From: Emticicia oligotrophica DSM 17448
GTDB taxonomy: Bacteria; Bacteroidota; Bacteroidia; Cytophagales; Spirosomataceae
Length of the DNA stretch: 64,000 bases
Assembly: GCF_000263195.1 (NCBI RefSeq)
Contig: NC_018748.1
Coordinates: forward strand, 2,728,001 to 2,792,000
Direction: 5' to 3'
Positions within the stretch are counted from its first letter, which is position 1. Every line of letters starts with the position of its first letter. Below the pieces are notes generated by a model. The model had not been told where the DNA came from and searched no databases. It saw only the letters and a program-made list of their open reading frames with translations. Below, piece by piece: positions 1 to 9,367 of this stretch. The translations under genes and the position numbers were made by a program.

Positions 1-3000
1 TATTCTCCAAGTGCTGTAAGATAGGCATTATTGAGTGTTTGCAAACCAACTTCATAATTACTTTCGGCCACAAGTTTATTCACTTTTTCGCTATTAATTT
101 TAGCTTTTTGGGCTGTTGCAAAAATGGGAATACCCATGCCTACTTGAACAGATTGAAAGCGATACCAACCATTATACACTACATTGTCAGCCCCTGTTCC
201 TCGAATACTTCCATTGTTATAAACCATCGAAAGGGTAGGTAGCAGTTTCTTTTTTTCTATATCTATGGCAGCATCGGCAATTTGCTGTTGCTGGCTCAGA
301 AATTTTAAACTTGGGTGTTCTTTTAAGACATCAATAATCGGCTGATTTTTCAGTGATAGTTTGTATGAATTATTGGCTGGAACAAAATTCTCTGCTGAAT
401 TGAGTAAGTATTGAAAACGAAGTCTGGTTAAGGCTTCATCATCTTCCACTTGTTTTAACTGAACATTGATTTGTCCTAGTTGATTTTCGGCAGTTACCTT
501 CTCTAAAATATTACTTTCTCCTTTTGCAAACCTTAATTCTGCTCGATTAAGAAATGCCTTATATAAACTATCTGCAAATTGTAGTAATTGACGCTTTTGT
601 TGGAGATATACCCAGTGATAATATACTTGTCCAACTTGTTTCTTTAACTCATGTTCAGTCAGTGCTATGCTCAATGTGCTACTTTTCCAAAGTTCGTTAT
701 AGTAATTTTTTTGGCTTTCATACACCTTTGGGAAACTTAGTGTTTGCCCCAAACTTAGTCTTGAGTCTAAATAAATACTATTAATTTGTCCAACTTCCGC
801 AGCAATATTAGTTGTTGGAATCATCTTAGCAGTATTAATGAGGCTTTTCTGATATTCAGCTTTTATTTTTTCGTTTTTTACCGAAAGATTATTTTTTAAA
901 GCTATTTCTACCGCAGACTCTAAACTTACAGGTTTTTGTGCATTGGCAGAAGCACCCGCCAATAGGAGCAATACGATGATGGTTGCTTTTGGCGAAATTA
1001 CTTTGGTTGTGCCTTCAAAAACCATGTAGAGAATCGGTAAAACGAAGAGCGTTAAGAAAGTGGCAATTAATAATCCACCGATAACTACCGTGGCAAGTGG
1101 ACGTTGTACTTCAGCTCCTGCTCCATTGCTAAGTGCCATTGGTAAGAAACCTAAAGAAGCAACAAAGGCTGTCATCAATACCGGACGAAGGCGGAGATTT
1201 GTTCCCTCAAGTACAACTTTCCGAAGGTCATGTTCACCATCGTGTTTAATTCGGTTGAATTCGGCAATTAATACAATTCCATTCAAAACGGCTACACCAA
1301 ATAAAGCAATGAAACCAACCCCCGCACTAATACTAAATGGAAGGCCACGAAGAGCCAAGAAGAATATACCACCAATAGCCGAGAGCGGAATAGCCGAATA
1401 AATAAGCAATCCATGTTTGATGGAATTGAAAGCAAAGAAAAGCAACAAGAAAATCAGAATCAATGATACTGGAACCGCAATCATGAGGCGTTGTTTAGCA
1501 GCATTGAGGTTTTCGAAAGCTCCACCATAAGTAACATAGTAGCCAGCAGAGAAACGAATTTTCTTATCTACTTTGCCTTGAAGTTCGGTTACGATACTTT
1601 GTACATCTCGTCCTCTCACATTAAAGCCTACCACAATTCTGCGTTTGGCATCTTCTCTTTGAATTTGGTTAGGTCCATCTTTGATAGCTACATCGGCTAG
1701 TTGCGAAAGAGCAATTTGAGTACCGTTAGGTGTTGGAATTAGTAAATTCTGAATGTCTTCTAAATTCTTCTTTTGGTCACCTGCTAATCTAACTACTAAA
1801 TCGAAACGTTTTTCTCCTTCAAAAACTAATCCTGTACTTTGGCCAGCTAATGCCGTATTTACAACCCTATTGATATCTGCAACACTCAGATTATATTGGG
1901 CAATCATATTACGTTTATATTCGATTAGTACCTGTGGCATGCCCGAAACAGTTTCCACGTAAAGGTTTTTAGCTCCTTCAACTGTATTAATAATTTCACC
2001 TAATTGATGAGCATATTTAGTAAGGGTGTCAAGGTCTTCACCAAAAATCTTGCATACTACATCTTGTCTTGCACCAGTCATGAGTTCATTAAAACGCATT
2101 TGAACTGGATATTGGAAACCGACTGTTACCCCAGGGACTTCCGACAATTCTTTCGTCATTTTTTCGGCCAATTCATCGAATGTTTTGGCCGATGTCCACT
2201 CGCTTTTATCTTTCAAAATCACCATCATATCGCAAGCATCCATAGGCATAGGGTCGGTTGGAACCTCGCCACTACCAATTTTAGTTACGACTTTCTCAAC
2301 TTCTGGAAAACGAGTTTTGAGAATATGTGCTGTTTTTTGGGTATTTTCGATGGTTGTGCTCAAATTACTGCCAGTAAGTACGCGTGTTTCTACGGCAAAA
2401 TCACCTTCTTCGAGTGCTGGGATAAATTCTCCACCAAGTGTAGATAGAACAATAATAGCTAAAACAAAAAGTCCAATAGTTGCTCCTAAAATGACTTTTG
2501 GGAAATTAAGCACCCAATTAAGAGCAGACTGGTAGGCATGCTCTATTTTAGCCATGAGTCTGTCTGAGATATTAGGTTCGTGTTTGGTTTTCTTGCTTAA
2601 TACAATCGAACTCATCATCGGAATATAAGTAAGCGATAGAATAAATGCCCCTAACAAGGCGAAAGCAACCGTTTGTGCCATTGGCTTGAACATTTTACCT
2701 TCGATACCTTGAAGTGTGAAAATCGGTAAATAAACAACCAAGATGATTACTTGCCCGAATACTGCACTATTCATCATTTTACCAGCCGATTTCTCTGTCA
2801 TTTCGTCCATTTCGGCTTGTGTATAATTGGCCCGCCCGAGTGCGTGTTTACCCGCCAATAAGTGCATGACTGATTCAACGATAATAACCGCTCCATCGAC
2901 AATCAAACCAAAATCAAGAGCTCCTAAACTCATTAGGTTGCCACTTACGCCAAACAAATTCATCATGATGATTGCAAAGAGCATCGAAAGCGGAATGACT

Positions 3001-4115
3001 GAAGCAACCAAGATACCAGCACGGAAATTTCCTAGAAATAAAACTAAAACGAATATTACGATTAAGGCACCTTCTAAGAGATTTTTTTCAACAGTTCCAA
3101 TGGCATTATTTACCATTTTGGTTCGGTCGAGGAAAGGTTCAATCAACACACCTTCAGGAAGTGTCTTCTGAATTTGTGCTACTCGCTCTTTTACGTTCTT
3201 TATTACCTCGCTACTATTGGCACCTTTAAGCATCATCACTACTGCACCAGCTACTTCTCCTTTATCATTGAAAGTCATCGCTCCGAATCGTGTGGCATGG
3301 CCAATTTTAATTTCGGCCACATCTCTGATAAAGAGTGGGGTGCCGCCGCCTAAGCTTTTGATAGCAATATTTTCTATATCTTCAATACTACCAATTAAGC
3401 CCTCGGTTCTAATAAATAGTGCTGTTGAACCTTTTTCAATGTAAGCTCCACCTGTATTCTGATTATTGTTTTCTAATGCTTTAAATACATCATCAATGGT
3501 AATACCAGTGGCTTGTAGCTTGTGTGGGTCAATTTCGATTGAAAATTGTTTAAGTTTCCCCCCAAAACTACTTACTTCGGCTACTCCTTTTACTCCCAAA
3601 AGCTGACGGCGAACAATCCAATCCTGAATCGTACGTAGAGAAGTGGCATCATATTTAGATTCATAACCTTCTTTTGGCCGCACCACATATTGATAGATTT
3701 CGCCTAAACCTGTTGAGACTGGCCCAAGTTCTGGAACTCCAATGCCTGCGGGTATTTGACTTTGTACTTTTTGTAGCCGTTCTGCTACTTGCTGCCTCGC
3801 CCAATAAATATCGGTTTCGTCGTCGAAAACTATTGTAACGAGTGAAAGACCAAATCGTGAAAAACTTCTGATTTCTAAAAGACCGTGAATATTATTGTTA
3901 GCCTGCTCGATTGGAAAAGTTACCAAGCGTTCGATATCAGTTGCTCCAAAAGAAGGGGCAACAGTAATTACTTGAACTTGGTTATTGGTAATATCTGGTA
4001 CTGCATCAATGGGCAATTTTGTCACCTCATAGCTACCGTAGCCTATGAGTGCAAGTGTAAAAAGCCCAATAATGAGTTTGTTGCGAATAGCAAACCCAAT
4101 GATTGAATTTAGCAT
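1..4115 (-). CDS. CzcA-type heavy-metal RND efflux pump fused to a TolC-like domain (3' end outside window)
   Basis: One uninterrupted reading frame starts at the ATG at 4115 and runs off the left edge (about 1371 residues visible). Residues 1 to about 1030 are an inner-membrane RND transporter: an N-terminal membrane helix, LPIDAVPDITNNQVQV, and the TM4 proton-relay motif DFGLIVDGAVIIVE near residue 400, whose D, D and E match the essential CzcA residues. The Met of the CusA RIDMLxTG motif is absent (RFNELMTG here), so divalent-cation (Co/Zn/Cd) export is more likely than Cu/Ag; this is inference. After the last helix (TFLTLFVLPILYMVFEG) the frame continues through a signal-like segment (ATIIVLLLLAGASANAQ) into an outer-membrane-factor domain with long amphipathic helices. 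RND-TolC fusions are known in Bacteroidota. The partner adaptor (CusB/CzcB) is not visible and presumably lies to the left. Confidence 0.9.
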   Translation of the reverse strand, partial: MLNSIIGFAIRNKLIIGLFTLALIGYGSYEVTKLPIDAVPDITNNQVQVITVAPSFGATDIERLVTFPIEQANNNIHGLLEIRSFSRFGLSLVTIVFDDETDIYWARQQVAERLQKVQSQIPAGIGVPELGPVSTGLGEIYQYVVRPKEGYESKYDATSLRTIQDWIVRRQLLGVKGVAEVSSFGGKLKQFSIEIDPHKLQATGITIDDVFKALENNNQNTGGAYIEKGSTALFIRTEGLIGSIEDIENIAIKSLGGGTPLFIRDVAEIKIGHATRFGAMTFNDKGEVAGAVVMMLKGANSSEVIKNVKERVAQIQKTLPEGVLIEPFLDRTKMVNNAIGTVEKNLLEGALIVIFVLVLFLGNFRAGILVASVIPLSMLFAIIMMNLFGVSGNLMSLGALDFGLIVDGAVIIVESVMHLLAGKHALGRANYTQAEMDEMTEKSAGKMMNSAVFGQVIILVVYLPIFTLQGIEGKMFKPMAQTVAFALLGAFILSLTYIPMMSSIVLSKKTKHEPNISDRLMAKIEHAYQSALNWVLNFPKVILGATIGLFVLAIIVLSTLGGEFIPALEEGDFAVETRVLTGSNLSTTIENTQKTAHILKTRFPEVEKVVTKIGSGEVPTDPMPMDACDMMVILKDKSEWTSAKTFDELAEKMTKELSEVPGVTVGFQYPVQMRFNELMTGARQDVVCKIFGEDLDTLTKYAHQLGEIINTVEGAKNLYVETVSGMPQVLIEYKRNMIAQYNLSVADINRVVNTALAGQSTGLVFEGEKRFDLVVRLAGDQKKNLEDIQNLLIPTPNGTQIALSQLADVAIKDGPNQIQREDAKRRIVVGFNVRGRDVQSIVTELQGKVDKKIRFSAGYYVTYGGAFENLNAAKQRLMIAVPVSLILIFLLLFFAFNSIKHGLLIYSAIPLSAIGGIFFLALRGLPFSISAGVGFIALFGVAVLNGIVLIAEFNRIKHDGEHDLRKVVLEGTNLRLRPVLMTAFVASLGFLPMALSNGAGAEVQRPLATVVIGGLLIATFLTLFVLPILYMVFEGTTKVISPKATIIVLLLLAGASANAQKPVSLESAVEIALKNNLSVKNEKIKAEYQKSLINTAKMIPTTNIAAEVGQINSIYLDSRLSLGQTLSFPKVYESQKNYYNELWKSSTLSIALTEHELKKQVGQVYYHWVYLQQKRQLLQFADSLYKAFLNRAELRFAKGESNILEKVTAENQLGQINVQLKQVEDDEALTRLRFQYLLNSAENFVPANNSYKLSLKNQPIIDVLKEHPSLKFLSQQQQIADAAIDIEKKKLLPTLSMVYNNGSIRGTGADNVVYNGWYRFQSVQVGMGIPIFATAQKAKINSEKVNKLVAESNYEVGLQTLNNAYLTALGE

Positions 4116-4255
4116 GGTATTGAAATATTAGTAAATGCTACGAGACTAAGTCCTTTGTAGCTTAATTTTATGAAAGTATAACTCAATTATGGCAATTATT
4201 GCCCCAATAGAGAAGTAATGAGTCGAAGTTTCGACTGAATGTATATCAGGTAAAA

Positions 4256-4642
4256 TTAATATTTGGGTGGTTGCCAAATAGAAGAAAGGTAGGCTGATAG
4301 AATGCTACCCGAAGAAGCAAAAAAGATGTCTTTCTTTTCAGAGATAATTACTTTAATATGAGATAGTTGAATCGTATGAAAAATACTTATCGGGAAAACA
4401 AATGTCGATGAGCAGTGGTCATGCGATTTAAACGGGAGTTTATTATCAGTAGCAGCATCACCATCATCGGCGTGGTCAAGGGCATAGTGGTGATACAAAA
4501 ACTCACCGAATGACATACTTGGGTCTTTTTCTTGGTGTTCGGTGAAGTGTGAAAACAGCAACGGAAATTTGAGCAACTGGCTTGCTTCAGTTGCGGTTAG
4601 AAGGTAGATAACGATTAATAATTTCGAAATAGTTGCTTTCAC
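4256..4642 (-). CDS. Small exported His-rich protein upstream of the RND pump
   Basis: A protein of about 128 residues lies 140 bases upstream of the efflux gene on the same strand. I start it at the GTG at 4642, which gives a compact hydrophobic signal (ISKLLIVIYLLTATEASQ); the frame is open to a TTG at 4690. The middle holds FTEHQEKDPSMSFGEFLYHHYA and further His and Asp residues (DHADDGDAA, KSHDHC), plausible metal ligands. From memory, similar short proteins often precede CzcA/CusA operons in Bacteroidota and have no assigned function. A periplasmic metal-sensing or buffering role would fit the context but is inference. Confidence 0.65.
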   Translation of the reverse strand: MKATISKLLIVIYLLTATEASQLLKFPLLFSHFTEHQEKDPSMSFGEFLYHHYALDHADDGDAATDNKLPFKSHDHCSSTFVFPISIFHTIQLSHIKVIISEKKDIFFASSGSILSAYLSSIWQPPKY

Positions 4643-4724
4643 GATATAAAAGTAATAATAAATCGAAGAAAAAAGTTCTTTTATTACCAAAATCGGAGTA
4701 ATTTAGATTGAGTTTAAATCAGAG

Positions 4725-5090
4725 CTAATCGGTTTTTGCTTTCTGGTCTTTTACAATTAAATAAAAATCATTATCGAGTTGTAGATAGCCGAATTCATAC
4801 ACAAAGTAATAGGTCGAACCTTTTTGTGTGGTGCGAATGCTTGTAAAAAGATTAAAGTCAAATCCACGTTCGAGTAAGGTATTGCGTGTGGTTTTATTTT
4901 TATCATCTCGACAAATATCCTCTAAAATCTTACGATTCCTTCGAAGTGCGTTGTTGATATTTCGAACGTAGTTATTGGCATCAGCATTTATTTTGTTGTT
5001 GTAGGCATTGCGGCATAAGTCCGAACAAAACTTTTTATCTGACCTTCCAATAATTGGTTCTCCACATTCTAAACATTGTTTTTGAGGCAT
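4725..5090 (-). CDS. Zinc-ribbon hypothetical protein
   Basis: A 121-residue protein whose first 30 residues form a treble-clef or zinc-ribbon-like knuckle: CLECGEPI followed by KKFCSDLCRNAYNNK, so C-x2-C and C-x3-C pairs that could bind one zinc. The rest is helical and charged (LRRNRKILEDICRDDKNK), then a beta-rich tail (STYYFVYEFGYLQLDNDFYLIV). There is no signal peptide, so it is cytoplasmic. The pattern resembles conserved Bacteroidota hypothetical proteins; DNA or RNA binding is possible but unproven. It is a single gene, with the IS5 element immediately beyond its 5' end. Confidence 0.75.
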   Translation of the reverse strand: MPQKQCLECGEPIIGRSDKKFCSDLCRNAYNNKINADANNYVRNINNALRRNRKILEDICRDDKNKTTRNTLLERGFDFNLFTSIRTTQKGSTYYFVYEFGYLQLDNDFYLIVKDQKAKTD

Positions 5091-5151
5091 GATTTAGTAG
5101 TTTTTTATTTATACTTGATTTACAGCACATTATAAATATGCTACATTTTAG

Positions 5152-6080
5152 ATTGAGGTTGTTTAGTATTATAAAAAGATTCCCAAAATAGGTTGAATTT
5201 TGTGGTGCGAATCATCAAAAAGACCTACAGTGGAAATCTTGAGTAAAAATACGATTGAACAATATATATTACCAAATTTAAGTATTGGTTTACGTGGAAA
5301 AGAGTGTGAAATAGAACAGTTGACAGCTATTGTTTCAGCAATTTTATATCGTTTGAAAACAGGTTGTCAATGGCGTCAACTGCCAGTAAAGCAATTTTTT
5401 AATAATAAGGTTTTAACATGGCAAGGAGTCTATTATCACTTTAATGAATGGGTCAAGGACGGCTCTTGGACAAAAGTTTGGATAAATATTTTAGCATCAA
5501 ACTATTCATATTTAGACTTATCTTGTATCCAACTTGATGGTAGTCATACACTTGCCAAACGTGGAGGTGAAGCTGTTGGGTATCAAGGTCGAAAAGCATC
5601 AAAAACAACTAATTTGCTCTTTTTAGCTGATAATCAGGGACAAATGTTGGCATGTGCCAGCCCACAAGAAGGAAAACACAACGACCTTTATAATATTCAG
5701 GAACTCTTTGAAGAACTGTGTCAAATGCTCATAAAAGCAGGAATTAATCTCAGAGGCCTTTTTCTAAATGCTGATGCTGGATTCGATAGCAAAGAATTTC
5801 GTCAAATTTGTAAAAATAAAGAAATTGAAGCCAATATTGATGTTAATTCTCGAAATAACAAAATAGAAAATCAATCTACTGAATATCAGCATTTTGATGA
5901 AGAGTTATACAAACGACGAGTACTCATTGAGCACGCTAATGCTTGGATGGATAGTTTCAAAGCATTACTTGTCAGGTTTGAAACGAAAGCAATTAACTGG
6001 GTGGCTTTAAATTTATTGGCATTCTCAGTTCGTTTTTTACGAAAAATTAAATATAAAAGTTAATCCTAAACAAGTTCATT
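5152..6080 (+). mobile_element. IS5-family insertion sequence with target-site duplication
   Basis: A complete element, about 923 bp (5155-6077). Its left end GAGGTTGTTTAGTATT is an imperfect inverted repeat of its right end (reverse complement GAACTTGTTTAGGATT). It is flanked on both sides by the trinucleotide ATT (5152-5154 and 6078-6080), a plausible 3-bp target duplication. It carries one intact transposase gene and no passengers. Family assignment rests on the transposase; the borders are read directly from the repeats. Confidence 0.8.
5230..6063 (+). CDS. IS5-family DDE transposase
   Basis: An intact transposase of about 277 residues. The N-terminal region carries the IS5-type signature (LYRLKTGCQWRQLP, then WQGVYYHFNEWVKDGSW). 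The catalytic acidic residues of the RNase H-like fold are visible as LDGSHT, NADAGFDS and, near the end, YKRRVLIEHANAWMDSF (the DDE glutamate helix). The frame is open from a TTG at 5200, but the GTG at 5230 (VEILSKNTIEQYILP) matches the usual start of this family better. No frameshift or stop is seen, so it may be active. Confidence 0.88.
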   Translation: MEILSKNTIEQYILPNLSIGLRGKECEIEQLTAIVSAILYRLKTGCQWRQLPVKQFFNNKVLTWQGVYYHFNEWVKDGSWTKVWINILASNYSYLDLSCIQLDGSHTLAKRGGEAVGYQGRKASKTTNLLFLADNQGQMLACASPQEGKHNDLYNIQELFEELCQMLIKAGINLRGLFLNADAGFDSKEFRQICKNKEIEANIDVNSRNNKIENQSTEYQHFDEELYKRRVLIEHANAWMDSFKALLVRFETKAINWVALNLLAFSVRFLRKIKYKS

Positions 6081-6255
6081 ATATGCTTCTTTATTAATTC
6101 TTCATAAATATACAAAATCATTATCCGTTTACAAGCGGTTACAAATGTTTTTATTTGTATATAAATGATTATCAACCGAGTAGGGGGGAGAAACGGGTGC
6201 AACTTTGCAGTGTCAAACAATCAGACATCCATTCATCATTAAAACGGAACGTAAT

Positions 6256-6570
6256 ATGAACTCAGTAAAATTAATCGGAAACGTAGGTAGCGACCTAAAT
6301 TTATTAACTTTTGAAAATGGTAAAAAAGCCTCTTTTAGCTTAGCGACTACTGAAAGCTATAAAAACAAACAAAATGAAGATGTGAAAAATACTACGTGGC
6401 ACAACGTAGTGGCGTGGGGGAAAATAGCCGATGTGTGTAATGATTTAATTAGTAAAGGTAAGCGTGTGCAAATTGAAGGTAAGCTTAATTACCGCAATTA
6501 TGTGAATAAAGAAAATAAGACAGTTTATATCACCGAAATAATTGCTTATAAAGTGAGCGAAGAACAATAA
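6256..6570 (+). CDS. ssb: Single-stranded DNA-binding protein, short form
   Basis: A 104-residue OB-fold protein. MNSVKLIGNVGSDLNL is the classic SSB opening, followed by FSLATTESYKN, TTWHNVVAWGKIADVC, KGKRVQIEGKLNYRNY and a final beta strand. It binds ssDNA during replication, repair or recombination. It lacks the long disordered linker and acidic C-terminal tip of housekeeping SSB (it ends at YKVSEEQ), so it is probably an accessory paralogue that does not recruit partners through that tip. I start it at the ATG at 6256; upstream in-frame codons give a non-homologous leader. A strong hairpin terminator follows. Confidence 0.9.
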   Translation: MNSVKLIGNVGSDLNLLTFENGKKASFSLATTESYKNKQNEDVKNTTWHNVVAWGKIADVCNDLISKGKRVQIEGKLNYRNYVNKENKTVYITEIIAYKVSEEQ

Positions 6571-6605
6571 GCCTTTTCTTTTACTAAATCTACTAAATCA
6601 AACAA

Positions 6606-6637
6606 AAAAGTCACCTTGAGTAAATAAGGTGACTTTT
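6606..6637. terminator. Bidirectional intrinsic terminator
   Basis: A perfect 12-bp stem, AAAAGTCACCTT (6606-6617) with AAGGTGACTTTT (6626-6637), and an 8-nt loop with A and T tracts on either side. It lies between the convergent ssb and PorE-like genes and can serve both strands. Confidence 0.85.
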
Positions 6638-6658
6638 CTATTTTTTGAGTAGCTAGAA

Positions 6659-9163
6659 TTAATTCATTTGTAAGATTTTTATCTCTGTACGTCGGTTTTG
6701 AGCATGTTGCTCTTCGGTACATTCTACGCCATCAACACAACCATTTACTGGCATGGTTTCTCCATAACCTGCATATTCTACACGGCTACGACTGATACCA
6801 CGTTTGAATAAATAATTGGCTGAGGCTTTTGCTCTACCTTCAGAAATTTTTTGATTAAAATCTGATTCTGAACGGCTATCAGTATGAGCTCGAAGCTCTA
6901 TACGCATTTTTGGATATTTACGCATCATGGTTACTAGCTTATCCAATTCTGCACGGGCATCGGGGCGTAGGTTACATTTACCATAATCGAAGTAAATATT
7001 ATCTACTTGAACAATATCGCCAGTTCCAAACATAAATACATCGGCAGTCACATCACCTTTCTTACAATTTAGTTTCCGTATGCGTTTACCTTTTGAACCA
7101 AGATTATCTTTCGAACCTTCTATTGTATAATCACAACCTTCGGCTACAGTAAATGCATAATTTCCAGAAGCATCAGTAGTGGCTGTTTGAGTAGAGCCAT
7201 CACATTCGTTGCGTAAGGTTACTAATACTTTATCAAGTGGTTTATTTGTACTTTGAGCCATTACACGGCCTTTGATAATACAAGTGTTCGCTCCAGCAGT
7301 ATTAGTATTAGAGCCACTTGTTGTTTGTTTGCTTTGAGTAGGTGTTTCTCCTGCATAGCCTTTTTGTGCCGAAGAAGTAGAGTCTGTTCCTGTTTTTGGG
7401 CGACTCATTGGGATTTCTAAGCGAGATGCCTCATTGTCACAATCTTTAGTTGAGTAACTTACGGTATTGGCACTGTAACCATCGCGAGTAGTTCGGAAGA
7501 CAAACTCTACGTCTTGGTCTAGTCCTTCGAGTTTCACACTTCCATCGGCATCGCTAAGCTTCTCTTTTATACTACCATCTTTATCTTCGTAAACAATTTT
7601 AGCGTTATCGAGTGGCATTTTTGTTTCTGCATCATAAATAGCAATAATAAGGTCACAACCTTCTTTAATTTCACATTCACGGTCAAACTTGTAAATATCA
7701 TCATCGGCACCACCACGTTTACGGTTTGAACTAAAATAACCTGATTTACGAAGAGCGTCGGTAACGATACCGAAATCGTCTTTACTTGAATTGATTGGTG
7801 AACCAAGATTAATGGTTCTACCTTTCGAGCTTGTACCATCCATCTGCACAAAGAAAATATCTAAATCACCCAGACCAGCATGGCCATCTGAAGAGAAGTA
7901 AAGATTTCCTTTTTCATCAACAAACGGAAACATTTCATTACCCTTTGTATTGACAGATTTCCCTAAGTTGATTGGAGCCGACCAGCTACTACCATCGTAA
8001 CGAGAGACGTAGATATCAGTTCCACCAAAACCACCGGGCATATCAGATGCGAAGAAAAGAAGTTTTTCATCAGGCGATAGAGCAGGGTGGCCAGTCGAAT
8101 ATTCATCACTATTGAAAGGTAATTCTTTGATATTTTTCCAACCATCTTTGGCTGCCTCACCAATGTACAATTTTAATTTATTGATACCATCTGAACTACG
8201 TTTTATCTTACCATTATTAAAGTTATTACGAGTGAAAATGACTCTTGAAGCGTCTTTAAAAAAGGCTGCAGGCCCCTCATGATACTTTGAATTAATTGAA
8301 CCACTAAAACGCTCTGATTCTGTCACTGGTCGGTCGCCATAACCCATCCCAGCCATTACGTTTAGACCACCATAAGAGCCTAGCGTTCGGCTATCATTGG
8401 CAGTAGGAGCCGTGTACTCATCTGAACCCACTACACCTCCACTACGACTACTTCGTTTTCGTGATGTTTTTAATTCGGTACTTCCAGTGCCTAGTCCAGC
8501 TGGTTGCCCACCGATTGCCGAAACATCATCTAAAAAGAATAAATCGAGGAAGGGGGTTTCATTCCAGTTAAATACTCGTCGTACACCGACGGTATTATAA
8601 CGGTTTGAGACGAAGACTAATCCATTTTTGTAGTATGATGGTGAAAAATCTGCTGCATTAGTATTGATTGATAAATAATCAACTTTATAGCAAGTTGCAT
8701 TTTTGGAGAGTACACTCACATCATTGTAAAGTTTTGAGAATCCTTTTCCACGTGGGTCGTCTTCAACTTTACGAGTATATTTATCGTACATTTCCTGTGC
8801 TTCACGATATTTTCCATTACTAGCAAGTGTTTGGGCATATTTGAGGCAAATAATGGTGTTTTCGCCAGATAACTCGCCAGATGTCTTGATAATATCGGCA
8901 TAGACACGCTCTGCATTCTGAGTATCTTTTACCTTAGAATAGCTATCAGCAAGCTTAATTTTAGCTGCTAATTTTTGTTGGTCAGTAAGGCCTTTTTTCT
9001 TGAGAGCAGCTTCGAAGGCATCAATAGCTTTGAGAAATGATAAGCTCTCATAATGGTGCTCACCTGTTTTTACTAGGGATTCTTGTGCCATAACATTTCC
9101 ACCCAGTAAGGCCGTTGCTATTGCTATGACTAAAGCTCCTATGATTTTTTTCCTAACAATCAT
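6659..9163 (-). CDS. PorE-like OmpA-family protein (TPR, beta-propeller, CRD, OmpA)
   Basis: An 834-residue envelope protein with a signal peptide (ALVIAIATALLGGNVMAQ). Domains in order: TPR-like helices at about 30-130; WD40-like PD40 repeats at about 350-500 (HPALSPDEKLLFFASD, GTDIYVSRYDG, GNLYFSSDGHAGLGDLDIF); carboxypeptidase-regulatory-like folds at about 505-590 and 625-710; a C-terminal OmpA peptidoglycan-binding domain from about 720 (VDNIYFDYGKCNLRPDA, LRAHTDSRSESDFNQKISEGRA). This is the layout of PorE, which anchors the type IX secretion apparatus to peptidoglycan. It follows the PorP-like gene with a 204-base gap and no hairpin between them, so co-transcription is likely. Many Bacteroidota have several paralogues, so it may serve only this adhesin locus. 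Confidence 0.88.
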   Translation of the reverse strand: MIVRKKIIGALVIAIATALLGGNVMAQESLVKTGEHHYESLSFLKAIDAFEAALKKKGLTDQQKLAAKIKLADSYSKVKDTQNAERVYADIIKTSGELSGENTIICLKYAQTLASNGKYREAQEMYDKYTRKVEDDPRGKGFSKLYNDVSVLSKNATCYKVDYLSINTNAADFSPSYYKNGLVFVSNRYNTVGVRRVFNWNETPFLDLFFLDDVSAIGGQPAGLGTGSTELKTSRKRSSRSGGVVGSDEYTAPTANDSRTLGSYGGLNVMAGMGYGDRPVTESERFSGSINSKYHEGPAAFFKDASRVIFTRNNFNNGKIKRSSDGINKLKLYIGEAAKDGWKNIKELPFNSDEYSTGHPALSPDEKLLFFASDMPGGFGGTDIYVSRYDGSSWSAPINLGKSVNTKGNEMFPFVDEKGNLYFSSDGHAGLGDLDIFFVQMDGTSSKGRTINLGSPINSSKDDFGIVTDALRKSGYFSSNRKRGGADDDIYKFDRECEIKEGCDLIIAIYDAETKMPLDNAKIVYEDKDGSIKEKLSDADGSVKLEGLDQDVEFVFRTTRDGYSANTVSYSTKDCDNEASRLEIPMSRPKTGTDSTSSAQKGYAGETPTQSKQTTSGSNTNTAGANTCIIKGRVMAQSTNKPLDKVLVTLRNECDGSTQTATTDASGNYAFTVAEGCDYTIEGSKDNLGSKGKRIRKLNCKKGDVTADVFMFGTGDIVQVDNIYFDYGKCNLRPDARAELDKLVTMMRKYPKMRIELRAHTDSRSESDFNQKISEGRAKASANYLFKRGISRSRVEYAGYGETMPVNGCVDGVECTEEQHAQNRRTEIKILQMN

Positions 9164-9367
9164 TTTATTAGAATTTAAAATTCATTACGAATTTCTAATA
9201 TTTACATTCTTTCGTTATGGATTTTGACAACAAAAACCATCATTAGTTTTATAAAAGAACTAATTGAAAGAAAAATTAGTGTTTAATTTTTGATAGATAT
9301 GTACAAAGTTTCTATGCAACCTTCGTACCAACTCAGTTGCATAGCAGACATAACCATTAATAAATTT

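Noticed and set aside
2004-3171. Several plus-strand reading frames of 100 or more residues across the efflux pump
   Set aside because: They are antisense to an unbroken pump reading frame with clear RND motifs.
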